The notes under the pieces: model-generated
What the model saw: only the letters and a program-made list of their open reading frames with translations
Told to the model about the DNA's origin: nothing
Databases searched by the model: none
In this document: positions 1 through 13,000 of the stretch, in pieces
Position numbering within the stretch: the first letter of the stretch is position 1
How the letters are laid out: every line of letters starts with the position of its first letter
Assembly: GCF_037975245.1 (NCBI RefSeq)
Contig: NC_092564.1
Location: 19,854,484 to 19,918,483 of the forward strand
Reading direction: 5' to 3'
DNA length: 64,000 bases
Origin: Apostichopus japonicus
Taxonomy: Eukaryota; Echinodermata; Holothuroidea; Aspidochirotida; Stichopodidae
Made by a program: the position numbers and the translations under genes

Positions 1-28
1 TGAATGTCTTTGTTATTTAAAACAATAG

Positions 29-3000
29 ACTCAGTTGCTAGATGAGCATCTTAACGACCTGAGTCGGACTCTGAAACCAGGCCATAAGAGACTGAATTGG
101 AACTCCCTCGGCATCTCAGACTATGTATCAAAGTGTGAACAGGTCAGTACATTTTACTAAACCATGACATGTTGTCAGGTGCACTTTTTCTTTCCTATTG
201 CCACTCACAAAACAGCTAACAGCATTTTATAACAATGTAGGGATGGCAGCGTTACATATGTTAAGGAAAAAAATACTTTCTTGTTGTGATTCACTGAAAG
301 TACATCAATTTTGCTTTTTATTTGAGGTTTGGAGACATTATTTCTATGGTATTTGAGATTTTGTATTTACTCAAATGTATTTGCTAAGTGGTGTGTGTGG
401 TGGGGGGGGGGGGGAGTAAGAGTAACTAATGATATTAATGTGATTGTATTCTACCTATCAGAGCATAGAGAAACCAAATAAGCATGTCAAGTATCAATTT
501 TGTGGTGTGTATAATGGATTACATAACCAGACTTATTTTTTGTAGCCATTTTAACTCATACATGTTTTAAGGGTACTTACATATTCTTAAAATGTATTTC
601 TTCAAATGAATTAAAAAAATCATGTTTTGGATATCCATCTTGTCAGTTTTAGATAAAGTTTATTTATATGTTTAAAAGAAATATCTGATTTCAGTTGTGC
701 ATTTATTACTAATTTAACAACCTTTCATGTTTTTTCAGGCTATATCCAAATTTGAATCACTACTGAATCAAATCCAGAAAAATGCGAAGGACATCGACGC
801 GAGACTGAAATCCATCGAGGGGGCCAATCTGTTCAAAGGGCCACCCCCTCTCCTGAATGGGGAAATATTGCCCAGTTGTAAAGAATATTTTGAGAGAATA
901 GAGCAGGAACGAATACACACGTTCGAAGTGTTGGCTCGCAAGTACCGTGCCATCGGCCCGCTTCTGACCAAGATGGAAGGTCTGGTCGCTCATACGAATT
1001 CTGGCAAATCAATTAGACTACACAGCTATTATGCTTACTGGGAGAATAAAGTGTACCACACTTTGAGGAATGTAAGTGTTTTGGGTTACTTTTCATTATG
1101 AAGGATGTTAGAAACATCTTGAAGAGGTTTAGCTATAACTATATATTGTTATAATGTGTAACAGTACAGACAAACATTATTTAGCTTACATGCACAAACC
1201 TCATATGCAAACACATGATGTTTCCAGTGCTAGCAACAATAGATAATAAAAAAATAGTAATGAAAAGGAGGTACATTCTCAAAGTTTCACTGGAGTGACT
1301 TCATTTCCATATTCATATCCAAAATCATTGAAAATGATAATTCTGTTCGATAGCTCACTATTTTTATTTAAATATAACATAGTAAGCTTTTCTGAAAATT
1401 CTTAGTTATCTCTATCAATCATTTCACCACACTTTCACTTTCACTTTCACTGGAGTGACTTCATTTCCATATTCATATCCAAAATCATTGAAAATGATAA
1501 TTCTGTTCGATAGCTCACTATTTTTATTTAAATATAACATAGTAAGCTTTTCTGAAAATTCTTAGTTATCTCTATCAATCATTTCACCACACTTTCAATC
1601 TATTAAATTAAATACAAATTTCATCAATAGTGTTTGTCTCATTAAGGTTTAAATTTTGACCTAAATATCATAGTATTGAAGATGAAAGAATACAATTTTG
1701 TTAATACTTTTAACAGCAAACATTTCTCTGATATGTTTTGTTCAATTCTTACCCATTTTCACACACTTTTACACTTTGTTTATAAGTTAATGCTCAGTTA
1801 ATTTTTGCATGGTAGTCTATAAAAGCCTAGTCTCTTACCTTTTCTTTATTATCTATTAAAAGCAGTGATATGTTCGTACCATGTCCAAAGTTTTACAAGA
1901 GTTATTTGATGCTGTAAATCCCATCGAAACTTAATATGCATTTTGCTTTATATTTTGTTTTGTTCTGTACACAGTTGATGATTACAAATCTGACGAGATT
2001 TAATCAGAACCTTGCTGGAATGAAACCAATGTTTCAAGTGGAGGCCATGCTCTCAGCACCAGAGATACTGCTAGCTCCAGCTGCAACTGAAGTCTACAAG
2101 CTGTGTATGCAGTCAGTCCGAGATTGTGTTGAAGGGTGAGTTTATCTACCTCTATGAAATATTTCAAACCACCAGCAAGGTAATGGTTTCCATCAGTATG
2201 TAGCTTGTGATTGGTTAAAATTAAAATCTGATCACGTCTTGTCTAATGTTATTAGCATGTAAAACCTACTCCTTGAGAAATCAAGACCAATGAAAATTAA
2301 CGTTTAGTGCAGACTAAACCCATACCATGATTTTGTCCTTGCTTTCTGGAGAGAAGAGTAGGCAGTTGATCACACCGGATTGTGGACTTATCGTCATGTA
2401 ACTTAGGTGGATGAAGATGCTTATTTTCAGAGAGTGTAAGTTCCAAAGAGAACTGCTGGAAACATTAAGTTACAATGTATGCTCTCGTCAGCCAATAATA
2501 AGAAAGATGTTTATTTTTAATCAATTCTCATGTATATCTCTTCTGAAGGACCAAGAATTTTGTGAGGTGGATGAATGGAACCTGCATAGAGACGCCTCCT
2601 CAGAACGTAGAAGGGGAGGACGAACCCATCATTTTTAGCTTCTTCTCCGATATCTCGGTGGATCCATTCATCATTGAGTTTGTCAACACTTCCTCTAACT
2701 ACATGCAGAAGACACTTACGAATCTGACCAAATACCTCAGCAGGTGAGTCGTGGTATGATAAACCTACCACAGCTGTCCCCTCAACAGGTACAGGGCACA
2801 CTCCGTCCCCTACCCCCACCCCATCCCGCAAAAAAGCGGGATTAATATCATTAATATAATTTATCATTTCTGAGGAGTCTGTGTGATTTTGGAACTTGTG
2901 ACCAATGCATGGGCTAGACTCCTTCGAAGGAAAACACAGATGTATTATTTATAAAACTTAATAATTCTGGAACTTTCAAAATGCAAAAAAAAACAGGAAA

Positions 3001-6000
3001 GCTGTCAGATGGTTCACTTCACCCATTTGACAAGGTTTGATTACACTGTGTGTGAGAGTCTAATATTTAGTTTTATGAATAGTACTTTCTTTATTGAGTT
3101 CTCTAACATCCAGCCTAGAGCTCTCCCTGATTATACCATGAGTGTATTTTCATTTATCCATCTTCTTGTTTTCATTTATCCAATTTTTCTCTATTTATCT
3201 TACTCCAGGTGGAAGAGATATCGCCCTCTCTGGAAGCTTGACAAGACCATAATGCTCGAAAAGTTTGCCGCTAAAAATCCAACATGTGTCGCTTTTGACG
3301 ATATGCTTCAGTTTTATTCAAAGCTAGCAAATGAAGTGAGTCTTATCAAAGCATCATTTTGTGTCTTCCAAGTGTGCAACTTTTATTTAGGGGCAAAAAC
3401 GTTTGCTTTATTCCTTTTTTGTTACTATCAGGCAAATATTCTCATCAGCTAGATGCAAATAAGAATGGTACTAAAACAACGAGAAATTCATTTAGGTGGA
3501 ATTACTCTGTCTAAACTCTGAAGAGAGCATATGACTTGCTGACAAGTAGAATAAACCATTCTCAAAGTTACTAGATATCTTTCATCTTGATGGCATGTTC
3601 TGCAATCACTGATTGAATTGAGAAGTAAATACAAAGAAGTAAAACAAACCAAAAAATAGACTTTAGATAAAGTAATATTTTGCATTCTTTCTTTTATCTC
3701 TTCTATCCCTTATTCAAGTAACAATCTGTTAAGAACAATGTTGTCAGCGTCATTACCTATTAAACTGTGTTGCACGATGATGCATTCATCTCCATCTGGA
3801 TGAGAGACAGGTCTCCAATAACTTTGTATTATTTATTCTTAATCACTGACTTAAAAGAAGCAATTTGGTGGTCAAATATTAAATCAGCGTCGTAAAATGC
3901 TACATTCATGTATAGATCAGGTGTTATTTGGCTATCACGTGTCATCATTTACTCGACCAATCAGGTGGACTCTCAACCCAAAGTACGAGATGAAGATTCC
4001 ATCCGCCTACACATGACCATGCTGGCAGACACGGTCAGGGACCACGCCAAGAAATGGGTCAACTCACTGGGTACCCTCCTCCAGGAAGCTGCCAAGACAG
4101 ATCTGTTTGGTCTCCAGACAGAACTTCAGGTTTGCTTACAGTTACTACCATCACTTGTATATGTTGTTGTGTTATGCGTATGGCAGGGAATTATTTAGTG
4201 TTCAATTATTTGTGTTGCAGGTTTTAAAAGCCTGAGTTTTCATTTCTCGTAAAGTACTATGGGTTCCTGTGCACAATGTATAGGAAACTCGACCACTTTG
4301 CAATGCAATTCTGGATAAATTATTCCCTGTGTATGGGGTTTGTTGATACTTGAAACTAGTTTTAAATGAGACAGAAATCCTTAATGCTGCTGGTGGATAT
4401 CACACTTATTATAAAATAATACATTTTTTGGGTGAAAATACAGTTTAAAGGTGTGAAAAATACAGATTTGTGTTTTTGAAAGTCGGCAGGTCTGTTATTT
4501 TAGTGCAATATTTCAGCAGCAAGGAAAGTTAAAAGAAACTCAAGGAGCGAATTTCTTTTTTAAAGCAAAACACTTTCTCTGTTAAGTTTGTCACAGATTC
4601 ATAAGACTACACCTACGTTCTTACATTTTAAATCAAGTTAATCCATTTTCATAGCTGTCCTTCCAGTTGAAACTTCCATAGACATCAGGATTGTTCACTT
4701 TCTCAACTTAATGTGAATAAGAAATGTTTAATAACAGTTTTATGATTTAACGTTTATGATATTTGTTACACAGTTGTTGCGTGGAATAAACCGCATTCAC
4801 AAATAAGTACAAATGAAAATAACATTATTAATTAATGGTTTATTGATATAATATGCTTTGGATTTGTAGGGCACTCATGGTATATGTTATACAGTTCTAA
4901 CATAACCCACATTCACAAATATGTACAAATGAAAATAACACTATTCATTAATAGTTTTTTTTATATAACGTCCTTCGGGTTTTCGGGTGCTTATGATATA
5001 TGTATTCAGTTCTACATAACATAACCCCCATTCACAAATATGTACAGATGAAAATAACACTATTCATTAATAGTTTTTTTTATATAACGTCCTTCGGGTT
5101 TTCGGGTGCTTATGATATATGTATTCAGTTCTACATAACATAACCCCCATTCACAAATATGTACAGATGAAAATAACACTATTCATTAATAGTTTTTTTT
5201 ATATAACGTCCTTCGGGTTTTCGGGTGCTTATGATATATGTATTCAGTTCTACATAACATAACCCCCATTCACAAATATGTACAGATGAAAATAACACTA
5301 TTCATTAATAGTTTTTTTTATATAACGTCCTTCGGGTTTTCGGGTGCTTATGATATATGTATTCAGTTCTACATAACATAACCCCCATTCACAAATATGT
5401 ACAGATGAAAATAACACTATTCATTAATAGTTTTTTTTAGATAACGTCCTTCGGGTTTTCGGGTGCTTATGATATATGTATTCAGTTCTACATAACATAA
5501 CCCCCATTCACAAATATGTACAGATGAAAATAACACTATTCATTAATAGTTTTTTTTATATAACGTCCTTCGGGTTTTCGGGTGCTTATGATATATGTAT
5601 TCAGTTCTACATAACATAACCCCCATTCACAAATATGTACAGATGAAAATAACACTATTCATTAATAGTTTTTTTTATATAACGTCCTTCGGGTTTTCGG
5701 GTGCTTATGATATATGTATTCAGTTCTACATAACATAACCCCCATTCACAAATATGTACAGATGAAAATAACACTATTCATTAATAGTTTTTTTTATATA
5801 ACGTCCTTCGGGTTTTCGGGTGCTTATGATATATGTATTCAGTTCTACATAACATAACCCCCATTCACAAATATGTACAGATGAAAATAACACTATTCAT
5901 TAATAGGTTTTTGATATAACTTCCTTCAGATTTGTAGGGCACTTATGACATATGTTATACAGTTCTACATAACATAACCCCCCTTCACAAATATGTACAA

Positions 6001-9000
6001 ATCAAAATTACACATGTTCATAAACATATGTAATATGTGATTATTCACTAGCCGTTTTCATTTATTTTATCCATTGCCTATCACAATCATTTTCTACGCC
6101 CTTCTTAAAGAGTACTAGTTTATTTGCTATTAAATTTTGTCATGTTTGACACTTTGTACATTCATATGAACTGATTTTGGTATATAATGTAACAATATTA
6201 AAGATACACTGACAAAAGCATCTGAAACAAAATAGATGGAATGCTGAGATAAAACCCACTCTACTGCAACTGTCTTATTGCACTTTTTGGTAGTTCAGTA
6301 AGAACTTGCTTTATGATCATTATCATTCATGGCTTGCCTGTTTCAAAGTATAGACTTCAAATCTCCATTAGAACCTGAATATAACCCATATCTCTCTACT
6401 CGTAGACGATGAGTGAAAACTTGAAACGATCACCTGACACCCTGGAAGATTTGAAGTTCGTACTGAAAGCAATCGCCGATATCAAAGACATGTCCCTGAC
6501 GGTGGAGATGAGAATCGCAGACATCCAGGAACGCTATCGGACCATCGCCATGTACAACATAGCAATCACAGACGAAGAGAGAGAAGCTTGTGCGAACATC
6601 CAACAGATTTGGGAAGATCTTTTCTTGGAGTCAAAGTATGTGGATGCCAGCCTGATTGTAGTCAAGAAGAAATTCACAGAGGTGAGTCCGAACTAATTTG
6701 ACGTGTTTGGTTCACTGTACTAAACAATGTGTGTTCTAGCAAATCATTTCAACTGACTCAGAATTGAGAGTTTGTTTCCTTCTGTCACATGGGATGGCAA
6801 TTTAAATAAACTCTAACACTCTAAACTCTGCGGTTATCAGCATCGTTGATCCCCCAATTCACCTCAAATGGGGGTGTTTGTAAGAAAAATATGTTGGAGA
6901 GAAACTAACTTTTGATTTCCTGCAGTCCCTGCACAAATAAATACTTGATTGTAGCAGAGCAATGTACCATTAACGTAGATTTGTTACTTTTCACCTATAT
7001 TTGTAGATTTCTGTTTTAGACTGTAGAATGTTCTTGTGTTCGACAGTTTGAGTCATGTATGTCACTTGACCTGAACCTAAGTTCTGCTTCAACTTTTAAA
7101 AGTATGGTCATTATGATTCAAAATGTATAATTGTACGTTGTTTGGTGTGCTGTTTAAGGCCTATTTTGAAATATTTCTGCTGATGGTAGTTGTATGGGGG
7201 GGTTGATAGATGCTGTAGCTAATTGTAACAATGTTAACACTTATATAACAACTAAGTTTTGTTTTGTTTTACTGTCATATTAAACTCTCATTTGATAGAT
7301 AACACAAACTCAAATTGGTGGCTTTAGTACAGAGCTGGATAAGTTCCATGGTAGATTTAAAGAGGAAGGACCATGCGCAGTTGGCAATGATCTTGACAAA
7401 GGTATGTTCACAAGTATCTGTGTTACACATTAATGTCACATTTATACATGTCCATTCCTTTTTGAGTATCTTTTTATCTCTTAGAGTTATTGTTGTAGCA
7501 CAGGTTCTCAGTAACATTAGAAGTACTAAAGCTGTGATCATTTTAAATGCTTTAAGGGGATTCCCAGAAGTCCAGAGTTTTTTTTTTTTTACTCAGATGG
7601 TTATAGTTTGGATACATGCATAAATGATTTAATTTGTTAATTAAATGCTAGTGTTATTATTGCATTCATGTTTGTCCTTCATGACTTCTGCATATAGTTT
7701 TAACAGTAAGCCCATGCACATTTTGGGTATATTGTTATTAAATTTATTGAATTAAATTATAATTAGTATTGATATTTAGACATAATCAAGAAAGACATGC
7801 AGTGTGCTCATTGATTGTTTGAAATCCTGTACTGACTAATGAATGCATTCCATGTCAGCTAAGTCCCTGGTATTCAAAATGAGGGTTGTGAGCTTTTTTT
7901 TGGGTAGGCCAAAAGTTTTTGGAAGGTCAGCAGAATATTTGAAAGCCAAAAACAAATGGCCAAGATGGCCAGTAGAAAAGGCTTGAACATGAACCCCTGC
8001 ACTTCAAAAACTGGCAAAATGTAACAACATCTTACAACTAAACCCTCGTAATCATAGAAAAGTTTCTCAAAGGTAGGGGGGGTTCCTCCTCCCAATAGAC
8101 CCCCTTCCCCAGGCCACAACATCCTCCACTGGAGGGTTGCCACGGTGACAAAGGGCAAAAAGGGTGTCACCAAGCAAAAACAAATAGTTTGAATACCAGG
8201 GAGCTAAGTTATCATTAGTACAAGCATGGTTTTTGTTCTTCCTTTGAGTTATGGTCTAATGCAAAATACTCCCCTTAAACACTTTGTCATATACTCTTGT
8301 GTGTGGTGGATATTTATCAGGGCTGTTGTTGCTGGAGCAGTACAAGAAGGAACTAAAGCAGTATGAGACGGACCGCCAGGAACTTGCCAACGCCGAGAGA
8401 CTCTTTGACCTGCCCATCACGATGTACCCCGAACTGGTTCAAGTCCAGAAAGAGATGTCTGGCTTAGAAAAGATATACGACATATACAAAGAGCAGAAGG
8501 TAAGCGTCTTAAAACTCAGTCGATGGGTTTAATCTATACTCTCGTCTTCTCTGGATATTTCCAGTGCCATGAACAATAGGGATAACTTAAATCAGAAGTT
8601 ACCAAATGAAATGATGTTGAAAATTTAAAAAAAGCCCAAAAGAGAGATGTTTTTACTGTAAGAGTTATTTGTCAAATATTCTGTTCTGTATGAAATGATA
8701 GATATTGATTCAGCTGTAGAAGGAATTATATAAAATGATGGTAGCTGCAGTTTTTACACACAGCAGTACTCCATATGCAAATATGCGTACTACCCAACAA
8801 CTCCAATAGAAAAGTGAATAGAAAGTGATGTATTCCAAAAGAGAAGGTATAATTACAACTTTACATCCTATGCATTTCCAATATATTTTGATTCCAATGT
8901 TTTATTTTTCTGTGCTATGTAGGCCGCTAGAGAAGAGTGGGCACAGACCCTCTGGGCAAACCTGAACGTCAACCACCTGGTTGACGGGATCGAAGGGTAC

Positions 9001-10033
9001 ATCAAATCTTTGAAGAAACTCCCCAGAGACGTCAAGGGTACCCCGACTGCCAGGATGGTGGAAGGAAGGATGAAAGAATTTAAGGACTCCATTCCTCTCT
9101 TTGTGGATCTGAAGAATGAAGCCTTGAGAGAGAGGTCTGTAGATTATATTGTATCCAATCAGATTTGAAGTGAGATGCATGCTTGTACTCGAATTACTAA
9201 AATAGTTACTATTGTACTCGATTTCTAGAATAGTTACCTGTACTCATACTTGTCCTCATGAATTTGTACTTCGAATCTGTGCTCTGGGCATCTTGGAAAT
9301 CTAGTTACATATATATTAATGTGCAAGATGTACTTGTGTGTAGCATCTTGCACTCCTTCTTATACCAAGTGGAATTCTATTTGTGTATTTGTAGTACTTT
9401 TAATATGCTGTTTAACTCATACTAGATATCTGACAACTAGTGAACCAAATAACTACCACTGACCCCTTTTTTTGTGGATCTACCATAGAGAGTAAAATGG
9501 GGAAATAATTTGGTACAAACTTGATCCCCCTCCCAGAAGATGTGACCATCGTCGTCACTGGCTTTGTTAACTATTTGTGTGTCATCCTAGGGTCCTTCAT
9601 GACTTACCCTTTCCTCTTGAATTTGTTATCTTTGTACAAACATAACAAATAAATTTGATAAAAAAATATATTATGTGTATTGAGTTAAACGAAATGACCG
9701 CCTACTGAACATTTCAAACAACACCACTGTTTTTGACAGACATTCCATATCATTTTCAGCAGCTATGGTAAATCTTTCTTTGTGTGTGTGTATAATATCG
9801 TAGAATTGTGTGTTTTATTGAACGATGAAGCTTTGTTCACATTCTATCTTGTTTCTCTCCGTCCTCCATACGTTAGACATTGGAAAGAACTTATGGCGAA
9901 GACTGGAAAATCCTTTGACATGAATCCAGATACTTTTACCCTGGAGAATTTGTTTGCCATGGAACTACACAACTACAAAGATGTCATTGCTGATATAGTC
10001 ACCAGTGCTTCTAAAGAGCTCAGCATTGAAAAG
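29..10033 (+). CDS. DNAH10: DNAH10 exons 1-11: N-terminal tail
   Basis: Exons are 29-142, 739-1071, 1975-2135, 2549-2743, 3209-3335, 3965-4129, 6406-6681, 7299-7401, 8321-8499, 8923-9134 and 9877-10033, encoding window residues 1-674. This is the stem that binds intermediate chains and the partner heavy chain and anchors the motor to the A-tubule. Supporting peptides include [14 protein letters not shown] in exon 1, [11 protein letters not shown] across the exon 3/4 join, STLxDLKFVL-like text in exon 7 and [11 protein letters not shown]. The first exon start rests on the AG at 27-28 and is the least certain boundary. Introns here hold a 160-bp tandem duplication (1285-1598), a 119-bp satellite (4789-6010) and a MITE (7865-8201). 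Other introns over 300 bases show only AT-rich unique-looking sequence. Confidence 0.9.
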
Positions 10034-13000
10034 GTAGACATTTATCTAGCTAAAATTTTTTTCACTATTTGCCGGCAGTGTTGTTCAGAAACCCATGATG
10101 AAACTGTACAGTTTAAGCTCCATTTCATTTGGTTCATCAATTGAACTTGATACAACTTAACTTCATGAAATATGTCTTCAACTATATCACATACTACAAC
10201 AACCAAAACGCTCGTTTTTGATTCTCGGTTAAAACTAACATACAAAACCATGCCACTTAGGTCCAAAAGAGAAAAGTATTTAGTAAAAATTTTGTTGTTG
10301 TTTTTGTTGTAGGGCATCAAAGAGGTAACGGATGTCTGGGAGGGGATGAAGTTCAACGTGGTGAAGTACATGAAGGGTACCCAGGAGAGAGGGTTCATCC
10401 TCGGAGCGGTGGACGAAGTGATGCAGATACTAGACGACAACGCCATGAATCTCCAGAGCATGTCCGCCTCTCGATTCGTGGGCCCCTTCCTCGGTCAGGT
10501 CCAGACTTGGGAGAAGAGCCTGTCTCTGATCGGTGAAGTCTTGGAGGTCTGGCTGGTGGTACAGAGGAAATGGATGTACCTTGAAAGTATCTTCATTGGA
10601 GGTGACATCAGGTCACAGCTACCAGAGGAAGCCAAAAAATTTGATGCCATTGACAAACTCTTTAAGAAGGTGATTTTGTTTGATTCCGTGTCGGAATTTT
10701 GTCGTGCAATCGTTAGGTCGTTAGAATGGCTTGAAGGACTCGGTTTGATTTTCAATTTTTCAAACATTTCCAAGATCGAGAACAGCATCTATCGAAGCCT
10801 TTATAAAAAATATTGAATGGAATTTTTCGACCATACCAAGAATGTTTTGAAAGAGAAAATGAGAAAAAAGTTCTTAGAGTAATCAGTCAGTTTGCCTTTG
10901 AAGAAGCTTATGCTAGGATTGAAATATCAGAACCCTCTAACTGATTATATATTTTTTAAGGCTATTGACAGCAGATAAGCAATTTGCTAGCAATTTTTGT
11001 CTTTCAAAAGTGATTTTACTCTTCAGAAATTTAAAGATTAGTTTGAGATTTGCAAAGATTGAATTTTGATTTCCTTGTGATACTGTCATCTTTAAAGATC
11101 ATGCAAGAGACCCACGGCAACCCTAAGATCAAGGATGCCTGCCACGCCCAGAATCGACTTCAAGACTTGGAGATGATCAGTACCGGCTTGGAGAAATGCC
11201 AGAAGAGTCTGAACGATTACCTGGATTCAAAGAGGAACGCCTTCCCGAGGTTCTTCTTCATATCCGACGATGAACTTCTCTCCATTCTCGGCAGCAGTGA
11301 ACCCACGTGTGTACAGGAACACATGATAAAGGTATTAGACCATTCTGAAGAATCTTAAAAATTGGGATTTATCGGTAACCCAAAACTTATGCATTTGGTA
11401 ACATTTTAGAAAATGCCACTATAAATAACCTCCCCCATTCCAACACCAATTTAAAACTATGTGAAATATGGATGCATTGAATACAAGAACAGGGATGTGC
11501 CCAGGATTTCGTGAGTGCCAGGTATACTGATCGCCATCCTTGGGAGGTGTCTAAGGGGGTGGAGGTGTCTCCCTCCCCTTTGAGAAAGTTTTCGATTTTT
11601 GAAGGTGCTCAGATGCCAAATGCTGGCACTTGTGTAGCTTTATAAGCACATACACTAGTTTAGATAACAATTTACATTTTAATTTTTTTTGTGTGAAATA
11701 TATTCGTTTGGAATCTCGGGATTTTAGATGAAAATAGTGCTGGGCGGGATTCACAAATTTTAAGACAGTGCTGGGCGGTAATTTTTAGTGCTGGGCGGGG
11801 CCACCCAGCGTGGGCACATCACTGCAAGAACACTTCGTACAGTTTGGTAAAGACAAGTTTAAAAGACATTCGCCTGTCGTCGTTTGTTCCGTTAGATGTT
11901 CGACAACATTTCCTCGTTGAAGTTCCAAGAGGGTAATAACAAGGAGACGCTGGCCACGGCGATGATCTCAGCGGAGGGAGAGGCCATGGACTTTAGACAG
12001 AGTGTGGCAGCAGAGGGAAGAGTGGAAGATTGGATGACCGGCGTCCTCCAAGAGATGAGGAAAACCAACCGACTCATCACCAAAGAAGCCATCTTTAAAT
12101 ACTGCCAGGATATCAGCAGGTACGGACCAAAAATAATTACATGATATATCTGTCAGTGCTATTCGGGTGTCTCTCAAATAATCGTGAAGACATGTCATAA
12201 TAATCAATAATTATCTGTTCTCTGAAATAAAGAGGGGTTGTATATATATTCCTGGTTCAGGTTCAGGAAAGTTTGTTGATAAATATTTGTCCTTCACGGA
12301 CTTCCATGCAATGTTGATCTTCAAACCTGTGACCACGGTCTCATTCCCAGGATTAATTTGGTAAATATAAATAGTCTTGCCGATGCTTTTCAATCGTGGC
12401 AATACAGAAGCCCCAGACTCATGGTTGCATTAAACTCAGTCAAGTTTTCTTATCCAGCATAGAGCATGGTTATATTCCTGCAGTACAATGCTTCATTTTT
12501 AAGTGTACACTGTATGCCATCAAACCTGTATTATTCATCGATCAGTTGCGAGTTTTTCCAGCTATGATAAATTGACGTTCCAAACATTTTGACGTGTTAA
12601 TATTTTATAGGGTGGACTGGATGTATCTGTACCAGGGTATGGTCGTCTTAGCAACCAATCAAGTCTGGTGGACGTGGGAAGTGGAGGATGTGTTCAGAAT
12701 GGTTCGGCAGGGTGACAAGATGGCGATGAAGATTTATTCAAAGAAAATGCACAGTCAGATTGATAACCTAGTTGTACAGGTAAGGTACTGCTGTAAGATA
12801 CTGCTGTGGACTCCTTCTGAAGGAATGTATGGTTGATGCTGATAAGTACAGAAATTAACTCTTGTCTATGCAAAGCAAGTTTTGATCCATTATCAGAACT
12901 TAACTCTCCCAATTTGCTAGTCCAGATCTCATTTTGTCCAATATGTTTGGTTTGGTTTAGGAATGGTTTGGTTAGTCCAGGCCCTTGATCAGTCCAGAAC

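Noticed and set aside
3009-3452. 147-codon frame read as one continuous protein
   Set aside because: Only 3209-3335 is exon; the flanking codons are intron read-through on either side of clear AG and GT sites.
4789-6010. CRISPR-like regular array
   Set aside because: The whole 119-bp unit repeats with no unique spacers, and the region is an intron of a eukaryotic gene.
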